Assembly: GCA_031402225.1 (NCBI GenBank)
Contig: JANNSD010000078.1
Coordinates: 1 to 6,385 of the forward strand
Length of the DNA stretch: 6,385 nucleotides
Direction: 5' to 3'
From: JAGGAG01 sp031402225
GTDB taxonomy: Bacteria; Gemmatimonadota; Gemmatimonadetes; Gemmatimonadales; GWC2-71-9
Position numbers and translations under genes: made by a program. A model generated the notes under the pieces. That model made no database searches and was not told where the DNA came from. It saw only the letters and a program-made list of their open reading frames with translations. This document shows, in pieces, positions 1 to 4,414 of the stretch (its first letter is position 1; every line of letters begins with the position of its first letter).

Positions 1-150
1 CAGCGCTGTGTGGTGATGCTCTCGAACGATGTGCGGGCGGAGCGGATCTACCCTGCCCTGGCGAAGGTGGTCCTGGGCGAGACTGCGATGCCGTGGTGGT
101 GGGAGTACGGGTCTACGCTTCCCTCGAAACAGATACAGGTCGCACCGTGA
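1..150 (+). CDS. C-terminal tail of a probable serine hydrolase (beta-lactamase/PBP-like family), partial
   Basis: Reading frame 1 is open from the window edge to a TGA at 148-150, giving 49 residues with no start in the window. The visible stretch CVVMLSNDVRAERIYPALAK, followed by VVLGETAMPWWWE, resembles the last beta-strand and helix of class C beta-lactamase-related serine hydrolases. In that family a 'GVVVLTN(S/D)' strand is followed by a helix and a Trp/Pro-rich end. Codon use is strongly coding-like, with third-position GC about 80% by hand count. The catalytic SxxK and YxN motifs would lie upstream, outside the window, so the family call rests on the tail alone. The last 38 bp overlap, on the opposite strand, the end of the DUF4926-like gene; the final ten or so residues (PSKQIQVAP) may be an extension read through that junction. 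Substrate cannot be inferred. Confidence 0.6.
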   Translation, partial: QRCVVMLSNDVRAERIYPALAKVVLGETAMPWWWEYGSTLPSKQIQVAP

Positions 151-352
151 GCAAGTCCGCATCGGCGACGCGACGGAGATCTGCTTCTGAAAGCGTCAAG
201 AGCGCCTGCGTACCTCCCGAGGCCCGGACGAACTCGACCTCAAACTGGGCGGGGGAGTGGACGAACACGATTGCGCCAAGATCTCCCGACCGAAGGCCAT
301 GGGCTGGGAGATCGTGCGTGAGCACGACCGTGTCGAGTAAGGTGAAGCTCAT
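113..352 (-). CDS. DUF4926-like small protein
   Basis: This gene encodes 79 residues of unknown function. The start ATG at 352-350 is supported by a Shine-Dalgarno-like GGGAGGG (complement of 358-364) six bases upstream, and by the ATGA overlap with the stop of the gene before it, which suggests translational coupling. The frame is open further upstream, but that part only shadows the DUF6883 gene. The sequence has the DUF4926 pattern from memory of the family: an opening LLDTVVLTHDLPAHGLRSGD, a GAIV strand, a conserved FEVEFVRASGGTQALLTL core, and an ending 'DLLTVRP'. It is predicted to be a compact, mostly beta, SH3-like cytoplasmic protein with no signal peptide or membrane segment. Genes of this family often sit next to DUF6883 genes, as here, so the two products probably act together. 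Its 3' end overlaps the convergent serine-hydrolase gene by 38 bp. Confidence 0.82.
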   Translation of the reverse strand: MSFTLLDTVVLTHDLPAHGLRSGDLGAIVFVHSPAQFEVEFVRASGGTQALLTLSEADLRRVADADLLTVRPVSVSREA

Positions 353-690
353 GGGCGCCCTCCCGGGTAGGCCGTCACGAACCGGGGGAAGTCCTCCCCG
401 GCGCGGCAGATCCAGATGGTGACAATCACCGCCTGGCGTCCGCTTTGCCCCTGAAGAGTACCAATCAAGTGGTACTTCTGTCCAAAGCGTGATGTCTCGG
501 TCAAGGTCGCCGTGCTCGTGTCCGCGAGGGCATGCAGCGCCAGTTGCAGCGAGGGCCACTCGGCCTCTGAGAAGCCAAGCGCCTCGAATACCGGTGCCTT
601 GAACCGGCCAATTGGATGCTCATGCGACAAGAGATAGTCGCGCACCTTTTCGGGATCGATGACCGCGCGCTCCGCACCAGGCATTCGCAT
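349..690 (-). CDS. DUF6883-like protein, first gene of a two-gene unit
   Basis: This gene encodes 113 residues of unknown function. The chosen start is ATG at 690-688 (MRMPGAERAVIDPEK), because family members as I remember them begin with a short M-x-x-P-x-A-x-x-A-x-I-D-P-x-K segment. The frame is open back to 819, but those extra residues would cross a tRNA terminator and resemble nothing; another ATG at 684 is possible. Family hallmarks are visible: VRDYLLSHEHPIGRFKAPVF (residues 17-36), RFGQKYHLIGTLQG (68-81), and the C-terminal WICRAGEDFPRFVTAYPG (93-110). No signal peptide or transmembrane segment is seen. No clear Shine-Dalgarno precedes the start. The stop overlaps the start of the DUF4926-like gene by 4 bp (ATGA). 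DUF6883 domains are also known to me as C-terminal domains of larger toxin-like proteins, so a toxin/antitoxin-style partnership with the DUF4926 protein is conceivable, but it is inference only. Confidence 0.83.
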   Translation of the reverse strand: MRMPGAERAVIDPEKVRDYLLSHEHPIGRFKAPVFEALGFSEAEWPSLQLALHALADTSTATLTETSRFGQKYHLIGTLQGQSGRQAVIVTIWICRAGEDFPRFVTAYPGGRP

Positions 691-807
691 GTCCGAATCT
701 CGGGGGCGGGGCGCGAACAGCAAGGCGCAGAAAACGCCGGACTCACCGATTTGCGACAGCATCCTCTGAACGATGAGCCATATCCGCGGTGACGGGTGGC
801 CACAACA

Positions 808-838
808 AAGCCCCATCACCGAAGTCGTGCTGAAGCTT
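808..838 (-). terminator. Terminator-like hairpin following the tRNA-Ala 3' fragment
   Basis: Read on the minus strand, AAGCTTCA pairs with TGGGGCTT, forming an 8-bp stem with two adjacent G·U pairs. A further GCAC/GTG pairing sits inside, closing a loop around GACTTCG. The stem is followed by TTTGTTGTGG. Position and layout match the terminator of the intact tRNA-Ala gene (2683-2714), with several substitutions. The substitutions keep pairing in minus-strand RNA only; plus-strand RNA would have C·A mismatches. It is probably the original terminator of the tRNA gene, left behind with the 3' fragment. Confidence 0.55.
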
Positions 839-848
839 GGAGTTACCC

Positions 849-893
849 GAGTGGAGCGGACCGGGATCGAACCGGTGACCCCCTGCTTGCAAA
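849..893 (-). repeat. tRNA-Ala 3' fragment, putative attachment site (left copy)
   Basis: These 45 bp are identical, base for base, to 2724-2768. They comprise tRNA-Ala nucleotides 32-73 (852-893: whole anticodon loop, 3' half of the anticodon stem, variable loop, T arm, 3' acceptor strand, discriminator A) plus three flanking bases. The 5' half of the tRNA is missing: beyond 893 the sequence turns into TCGCAAACTG, unrelated to the D arm. It cannot make a functional tRNA. Identity stops exactly at the outer edge of the anticodon loop, and TTGC/GCAA (887-890 and 896-899) forms a small dyad around the junction, as expected of a tyrosine-integrase core site. Confidence 0.9.
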
Positions 894-968
894 TCGCAAA
901 CTGAAGGCACCTGATTTCTACAAGTTGTTGAACCTACGCGCTGTTCTGGGCATCGGCGTTGTGGTTCC

Positions 969-988
969 AGGGGCCCTTTCGGGCCCCT
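969..988 (+). terminator. Strong GC-rich hairpin, possible terminator
   Basis: AGGGGCCC and GGGCCCCT form a perfect 8-bp inverted repeat around a TTTC loop. On the plus strand it is followed by TGTCGT, a poor U-tract, and on the minus strand by GGAACC, with none. The structure is clear; calling it a terminator is tentative. Read on plus it would shield the kinase region from transcripts coming from the left; no gene upstream obviously needs it, so it may be the leftover terminator of a lost gene. Confidence 0.4.
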
Positions 989-1288
989 TGTCGTACGACA
1001 CTCACAACACAACTCGCAACATCGGCCGCCTCTGTCGCGCTCGGCACGACGGACCGCACGCTGCCAGCGCTGACACAACCCTTTGGGCCACTAGGCCAGG
1101 GGGCGGACCGAGCGCTTAGACGATCCGATCACCCGTGACCCCATCATCTCACTCTGCAGGCGCGGCACCGGAGGGCAGGCTAGCGCTTGCCGGGCAGGCA
1201 TCTAGCGCCGCATGCTCCCGGGCCTATTCTTACAAGCATCGGCCCGCCGCCGCGCGAGGCCTGACTAGCTCAGCATTCATGTGGCAGT

Positions 1289-1293
1289 GGAGG
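1289..1293 (+). promoter_or_regulatory. Ribosome binding site of the kinase gene
   Basis: GGAGG lies four bases before GTG at 1298. No in-frame ATG lies close upstream, and the nearby ATG at 1279 is in another frame. This site therefore decides the GTG start, which also gives the expected short N-terminus before the kinase domain. Confidence 0.55.
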
Positions 1294-1297
1294 CGCC

Positions 1298-2671
1298 GTG
1301 GCGACGCTCGAGGAGCAACTTAGGGCGGACCTCGCGGACCGCTACCGGCTGGAGCGAGAGCTTGGGCGTGGCGGGATGGCCATCGTCTTTCTCGCTCAAG
1401 ACCTGAAGCACTCTCGCCTCGTTGCAGTGAAGGTGCTCAATCCGGAGTTCGGCACAGCGACAATGGCCGAGCGGTTCTTTCGGGAAATCGGGATCGTTGC
1501 GCGGTTGGCCCATCCCAACATTCTTCCACTCCACGACTCAGGGATTTCCGCCGGTTGCCTATTCTTTGTCACCCCGTATGTGGAGGGGGAAAGTCTCCGG
1601 GCCTGGCTCGATAGGGAGCGCCAGCTCCCAATTGACGTCGCCGTTCGCTTGGCTGGTGAAGTGGCAGATGCCCTCGACTACGCACACCGCCAAGGCGTGA
1701 TCCATCGGGACATCAAGCCCGATAATATCCTGATCGCCGATGGCCACGCGATCGTAGCGGATTTCGGCATTGCCACGGCTCTCGCCACGGATAAGGCGCC
1801 GGATCTGACCTCCCCCGGCCTTGCCGTTGGAACTCCCCGCTACATGAGCCCCGAACAAGCCATTGGAGTTGCCGTCGACGGCCGAAGCGATATCTATAGC
1901 CTGGCTGCGGTACTCTATGAGACCATCGTAGGCCAATCGCCGTTGGCGGCGCGAGGTGGGCTTCCACCTCCCTCGCGCGACTCAGTAGCCGTTCATGCGT
2001 TGCGAGTGACCCGACCCGGCGTGCCGGAGCATGTCGTCAAGGCGATCGAGCGCGGTCTATCTTCCCTTCCTGCGGATCGGCAAGGCCACGCTGACGAATT
2101 CAAGCGCGACATCCAGCAGGGCGCGCGCGCGCAGGAACAGACTCGACCAAGAATCAGCCGGTGGGCAGTTCTTGCAATCGTCGTGACCAGCGCGGCTGGC
2201 CTGAGCCTGGCATTCCGGGAGAGCTCGATCCGCCGATCCGCCGACGGGAGGAGTGGCACACCCTCCGCGGCTGTCAGCGGCCCGGACCAGCTGCGCGTGC
2301 TCGAGACACACCCCACTGCAGGTACTCCTCTTTCCCTCACCGCGCTCGCCAAGGGCATCCCGCTGCGGGTGGTTGTTGAGCACCGTGCTGGTACCCTACC
2401 AGCCGGCTACACCTCGGAACTTTCCATGTGGGTGCGCACGCCGTGCGGCGACTCGGCGCCGGGGCTCCACGAATGCTTTCATACGTTCGATGCCCGCGAG
2501 GCAAGCCACGAAACCATGCAACTTGCCGTCGAGGGAACGTTGCAGTCTTGGAATGTCTTGCGAGACACGATTCTAGTGCGTGTGGCGGTGGTCCGCCACG
2601 ACACTGCCAGCGCAGACTACAACTGGTCAGCATCCACCGTCCTGGTGTATCCGGTAGTCCATCCCCAGTGA
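1298..2671 (+). CDS. Transmembrane Ser/Thr protein kinase (PknB/Hanks type) with an unassigned outer domain
   Basis: 457 residues, starting at GTG 1298. The cytoplasmic kinase domain spans roughly residues 17-272. It has the glycine loop LGRGGMAIV (22-30), catalytic Lys45 in VAVK, alpha-C Glu63, the catalytic loop HRDIKPDN (136-143), DFG (155-157), an activation segment with several Thr, SPE in place of APE (184-186), and DGRSDIYSL (194-202). All residues needed for phosphotransfer are present, and the HRD arginine indicates activation-loop autophosphorylation. A basic stretch (RPRISR, 283-288) precedes a single membrane helix at about 289-306. A Ser/Gly-rich linker (about 307-330) follows, then about 125 beta-rich residues predicted outside the cytoplasm, with Cys383 and Cys393 possibly paired. 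I recognise no PASTA, TPR, WD40 or NHL repeats, the usual sensor parts. The ligand and substrates are unknown. It is the only gene between the tRNA-Ala repeats and ends 12 bp before a hairpin shared with the tRNA. Third-position GC is well below that of the M16 gene. Confidence 0.93.
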   Translation: MATLEEQLRADLADRYRLERELGRGGMAIVFLAQDLKHSRLVAVKVLNPEFGTATMAERFFREIGIVARLAHPNILPLHDSGISAGCLFFVTPYVEGESLRAWLDRERQLPIDVAVRLAGEVADALDYAHRQGVIHRDIKPDNILIADGHAIVADFGIATALATDKAPDLTSPGLAVGTPRYMSPEQAIGVAVDGRSDIYSLAAVLYETIVGQSPLAARGGLPPPSRDSVAVHALRVTRPGVPEHVVKAIERGLSSLPADRQGHADEFKRDIQQGARAQEQTRPRISRWAVLAIVVTSAAGLSLAFRESSIRRSADGRSGTPSAAVSGPDQLRVLETHPTAGTPLSLTALAKGIPLRVVVEHRAGTLPAGYTSELSMWVRTPCGDSAPGLHECFHTFDAREASHETMQLAVEGTLQSWNVLRDTILVRVAVVRHDTASADYNWSASTVLVYPVVHPQ

Positions 2672-2682
2672 CCCGAACAAGA

Positions 2683-2714
2683 AAGCTCCATCACAGAACC
2701 CGTGAATGGAGCTT
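2683..2714 (-). terminator. Bidirectional terminator between tRNA-Ala and the kinase gene
   Basis: AAGCTCCAT (2683-2691) pairs perfectly with ATGGAGCTT (2706-2714). Inside, CAC/GTG pairs with one bulged base and closes a seven-base loop. Minus-strand transcripts leaving the tRNA gene would meet TTTCTTGTTC just after the stem, a reasonable U-rich tract. Plus-strand transcripts from the kinase gene, whose stop is 12 bp before the stem, would meet GATATTTCT. It most likely ends both convergent transcripts. Confidence 0.75.
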
Positions 2715-2723
2715 GATATTTCT

Positions 2724-2768
2724 GAGTGGAGCGGACCGGGATCGAACCGGTGACCCCCTGCTTGCAAA
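2724..2768 (-). repeat. Right copy of the 45-bp tRNA-Ala direct repeat (putative attachment site within the intact tRNA gene)
   Basis: Identical to 849-893. Here it is joined to the full 5' half of the tRNA. The seven-base anticodon loop (2762-2768), flanked by the inverted anticodon stem arms CCTGC/GCAGG, has the geometry of a tyrosine-recombinase core: two inverted binding arms around a 7-bp overlap. Confidence 0.85.
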
Positions 2769-2799
2769 GCAGGTGCTCTCCCAACTGAGCTACCGCCCC
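2727..2799 (-). tRNA. tRNA-Ala (anticodon TGC)
   Basis: A 73-nt cloverleaf on the minus strand. The acceptor stem is GGGGCGG/CCGCTCC and includes the G3·U70 pair that defines alanine identity. It is followed by TA, the D stem GCTC/GAGC with loop AGTTGGGA, the anticodon stem CCTGC/GCAGG with loop TTTGCAA (anticodon TGC at 2766-2764), a five-base variable loop, the T stem ACCGG/CCGGT with loop TTCGATC, and discriminator A. CCA is not encoded: the next bases are CTC. All stems pair, so it should be functional. Its 3' 42 nt, from the first anticodon-loop base, are duplicated at 852-893, so the present 3' half and downstream terminator may have been supplied by an integrating element. Confidence 0.97.
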
Positions 2800-2875
2800 A
2801 AGTGCCGACAAACTAATCCGTTACCTTAGCTACCGGAATACCTCCGCCCGCTCCGACTCAAACCGGACGACCACG
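2800..2875. promoter_or_regulatory. Divergent intergenic region between tRNA-Ala and the TerB-like gene
   Basis: These 76 bp should carry the tRNA promoter (minus) and the TerB promoter (plus). No strong consensus promoter is visible. The best minus-strand candidate is TTGAGT (complement of 2856-2861) with TATTCC (complement of 2835-2840), whose 15-bp spacer is short. GGACGA (2865-2870), five bases before the TerB ATG, is a weak ribosome binding site. Confidence 0.3.
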
Positions 2876-3373
2876 ATGATCCTGGACACAATCCGAAACC
2901 TGTTCAAGCAGCAGGCAAGCCCGTCAGCGGCCACAGCGGCAGGCCCTGCTACCGAGCCGGACCCCGTCCAGGTCGCGGCGTGTGCCCTCCTGCTCGAACT
3001 GGCGCACGCCGATGGCGAGTTCAGCCCCCAGGAACAGCACCACATTGAGGCGGCGCTCGCCCGGCATTTCGGCCTCGACGCAGGCGCGACGCAAGAGTTG
3101 CTGACACTCGCGGCGGCAGAGCGCCGCGAGTCAATCGACCATTTCAACTTCACGCGGGTGATCAACCAGCAGTTCGACCTCAGCCAGAAGATGGTGCTGG
3201 CTGAGGTGATGTGGGGCGTGATCCTATCCGACGGAAAGCTCGCGGAACATGAAGCCTATCTGGTGCGCAAGCTCGCCAATCTGCTCAACCTTGCGCCAGC
3301 CTACCTGTCCCAAGCCCGTCAGGCGGCCCGGGTCCGTGCGGAGGAGCAGCCCCCGCCGACCGCAGCTTACTGA
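2876..3373 (+). CDS. TerB-like family protein
   Basis: 165 residues; ATG at 2876 preceded by a weak GGACGA site. After an N-terminal segment (1-30, with an Ala/Pro-rich linker) comes an all-helical TerB-like domain at about 31-150. It has the paired acidic motifs of the family: LELAHADGEFSPQE (40-53) and VILSDGKLAEHE (115-126). In characterised TerB proteins the corresponding Asp and Glu residues bind metal. No signal peptide or membrane helix is seen, so it is predicted cytoplasmic, and the Pro-rich tail is probably disordered. Despite the family name, a link to tellurite resistance is unlikely: no terC, terD, terZ or terA gene is near, and this stand-alone type (COG4103-like) is common in genomes without ter operons. 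It is read divergently from tRNA-Ala, and its last 7 bp overlap the end of the convergent lipoprotein gene. Codon use is moderately GC-rich (third position about 79% in a sample). Confidence 0.85.
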   Translation: MILDTIRNLFKQQASPSAATAAGPATEPDPVQVAACALLLELAHADGEFSPQEQHHIEAALARHFGLDAGATQELLTLAAAERRESIDHFNFTRVINQQFDLSQKMVLAEVMWGVILSDGKLAEHEAYLVRKLANLLNLAPAYLSQARQAARVRAEEQPPPTAAY

Positions 3374-4317
3374 ATCCCCACGTCGAACGTTCCTTCTGTC
3401 ACGACCAGCGGAGTCGTGGCTGGCTTGCCCGGCTGCGGCTGCAGCGTGCCGCTGAAGGTGCCCTGCACCCGGTCCGCCGTGATGCTCGTGACCGTGATGG
3501 TGCCAACGTCCCCGCCGGCATTCAGGCCCCAGCAGCAGTGGTTCGCATCTCCCCCATTGTGCCCCGCGGTCACAATCCGGAGCGGCGACGCATCCGAAAT
3601 GGCGTAGGTGCCCGGGGCGGTCACCCCTTGGAGCTGGAGCGAGATCCCGTGTTCCCCAGTGCTCGTAGACACCCTGATGCCAGCGCCGCCGGTGAGGTCG
3701 GTCAGCAGTCCGTTTATCCCCCAGGCGTTGTACAGCTGTCCGTTGAGCTTTGCACTGACCTTGCTGCCCTGGTTGGCGGGCAACGTCGCGAGCGTCCCGG
3801 TGAGCGCCAGGTCGAACTCGCCGTCGGTCACCGTCCGGTCGGCGGTGTCGATGTTGTCGTCCGAGGCTTCACCGGTGAACTCGAAGGTCCCCACGACCCT
3901 TCCGCCGCTCACCTGCGTGAGCGTCACCGTACCGGCCACACCGCTGTTGGGTGTCGACCAGAGGTCGGCATCACCACCACCCGTCCCTTGGCCGGTCGAT
4001 CCGCGTCCGCCATACACCTCCGACCCCACGCCCAGCGCGTACTCGCCCGGCCCACGAACATTGTACAGCGTCAGCGTGATGCTGCGGGTCTGCCCGCTTG
4101 AGTTGTCTGCGCCGGTGATGATGACAGTCCCGGGGACCCCGGCATTCACCGCGGCGGAAATGGAGACCTCCTCCGCCTCCCAGGCATCGCCGGCCACCAC
4201 CGCCGTAAAGCCTGATACGCCCCCGCCCCCACCATTACCGCCATCGTCATCGCCGCCACCACACGCGAAGGCCACCGCCCCGAGAACCACGACTCCCAGC
4301 CACCTGGCACCATGCAT
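3367..4317 (-). CDS. Lipoprotein with two tandem beta-rich repeats (DUF6252-like)
   Basis: 316 residues. The start ATG at 4317-4315 is fixed by a strong AAGGAGG five bases upstream and by the signal peptide it opens: MHGARWLG, a hydrophobic core, and a lipobox-like AFAC with Cys19 as the lipidation site. A Gly/Asp linker follows (20-33). The mature part holds two diverged copies of one beta-rich module, about 34-172 and 184-316. Each runs from a start strand with A-x-x-x-G-x-x-(W/Y) (AVVAGDAWEAEE; AKLNGQLYNAWG), through a 'GPGEYAL' or 'APGTYAI' turn and a GT(V/I)T(L/V)T strand, to V-x-GTF and a final T-(D/E)-G-x-F-D. This pattern resembles DUF6252-type proteins; the match is from memory and moderate. 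Copy 2 has an unusual HCCW (260-263). It probably sits in the outer membrane or periplasm; function unknown. It lies 97 bp downstream of the M16 gene on the same strand. Confidence 0.85.
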   Translation of the reverse strand: MHGARWLGVVVLGAVAFACGGGDDDGGNGGGGGVSGFTAVVAGDAWEAEEVSISAAVNAGVPGTVIITGADNSSGQTRSITLTLYNVRGPGEYALGVGSEVYGGRGSTGQGTGGGDADLWSTPNSGVAGTVTLTQVSGGRVVGTFEFTGEASDDNIDTADRTVTDGEFDLALTGTLATLPANQGSKVSAKLNGQLYNAWGINGLLTDLTGGAGIRVSTSTGEHGISLQLQGVTAPGTYAISDASPLRIVTAGHNGGDANHCCWGLNAGGDVGTITVTSITADRVQGTFSGTLQPQPGKPATTPLVVTEGTFDVGIQ

Positions 4318-4322
4318 ACCTG

Positions 4323-4329
4323 CCTCCTT
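4323..4329 (-). promoter_or_regulatory. Strong ribosome binding site of the lipoprotein gene
   Basis: On the minus strand AAGGAGG lies five bases before ATG 4317-4315. It rules out the longer in-frame start at 4362-4360, which would place 15 residues ahead of the signal peptide. A possible -35 element TTGACG (complement of 4392-4397) lies further upstream, but no good -10 element follows at the right distance. Confidence 0.8.
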
Positions 4330-4339
4330 GAAGCAAGCC

Positions 4340-4357
4340 GCCATCCGGACGGATGGC
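4340..4357. repeat. Perfect 8-bp inverted repeat in the lipoprotein leader
   Basis: GCCATCCG and CGGATGGC flank only two bases, so the RNA form would be a stem of about seven pairs with a four-base loop. It lies between the M16 stop and the lipoprotein ribosome binding site, with 10 bp between stem and AAGGAGG. No U-tract follows on either strand, so a simple intrinsic terminator is unlikely. It could weaken read-through, stabilise an mRNA end or serve as a protein-binding dyad. Confidence 0.45.
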
Positions 4358-4414
4358 TCCAAGGGGCATTGCGCGAATTCCGGCGCCGAACCGTCAAGAC
4401 TGGCACGCGGTCCC

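Larger units (their letters stand above)
894..1297. other. 404-bp stretch with no recognisable gene, left part of the putative cassette
   Basis: No reading frame here looks like a known protein or has coding-like base use; the open frames that cross it also run through the tRNA fragment. It contains a GC-rich hairpin (969-988), an A/C-rich segment around 1000-1020 with CAAC repeats, an imperfect direct repeat of GGGCAGGC followed by TAGCGC (1173-1186 and 1192-1208, three extra bases in the second), and the ribosome binding site of the kinase gene. I could not identify a convincing sigma-70-type promoter. It could hold integrase arm-binding sites, a small RNA, or eroded remains of an integrase, but none of these is shown. 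Confidence 0.5.
849..2768. mobile_element. Putative tRNA-Ala-integrated cassette carrying a kinase gene, bounded by 45-bp direct repeats
   Basis: Two direct copies of the tRNA-Ala 3' end (849-893 and 2724-2768) enclose 1830 bp; one repeat unit plus the interior is 1875 bp. Recombination between them would rebuild an intact tRNA-Ala followed by the hairpin at 808-838. Site-specific integration by tyrosine recombinases into tRNA 3' halves, with crossover in the anticodon loop, is well established. The interior holds one protein gene (kinase, 1298-2671) and about 400 bp of non-coding DNA. I find no integrase, transposase or replication gene. The kinase has clearly lower third-position GC (about 66% in a sample of 68 codons) than the M16 gene (about 90%). 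It may be a cargo-only element moved in trans, a deletion remnant of a larger island, or one unit of a nested tRNA-Ala island that extends left. Confidence 0.6.

Noticed and set aside
691..819. Longer N-terminus for the DUF6883-like protein
   Set aside because: It would begin inside the tRNA-type terminator hairpin and adds residues absent from the family as I know it; ATG 690 fits the usual start.
743..1078. Minus-strand open frame over the left cassette end, considered as an integrase remnant
   Set aside because: It runs through the tRNA fragment and its terminator, and shows no tyrosine-recombinase R-H-R-Y motif or other recognisable pattern.
1173..1208. CRISPR or tandem-repeat array
   Set aside because: Only two short imperfect repeat units are seen, with no regular spacers.
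1187..1230. Sigma-70 promoter for the kinase (TTGCCG and TATTCT)
   Set aside because: The spacing of 32 bp between the two elements is far too long, and no better -35 lies at the right distance.
2428..2829. Plus-strand open frame crossing the tRNA-Ala gene, containing GADRDRTGDPLLA
   Set aside because: This peptide is the well-known artefact of translating the reverse complement of a tRNA; the frame overlaps the kinase end and the tRNA and has no homology of its own. The same applies to the frame at 796-1119 over the tRNA fragment.
2876..3373. Tellurite-resistance operon
   Set aside because: Only a TerB-like gene is present; no other ter gene is in the window, and lone TerB proteins are widespread without that role.
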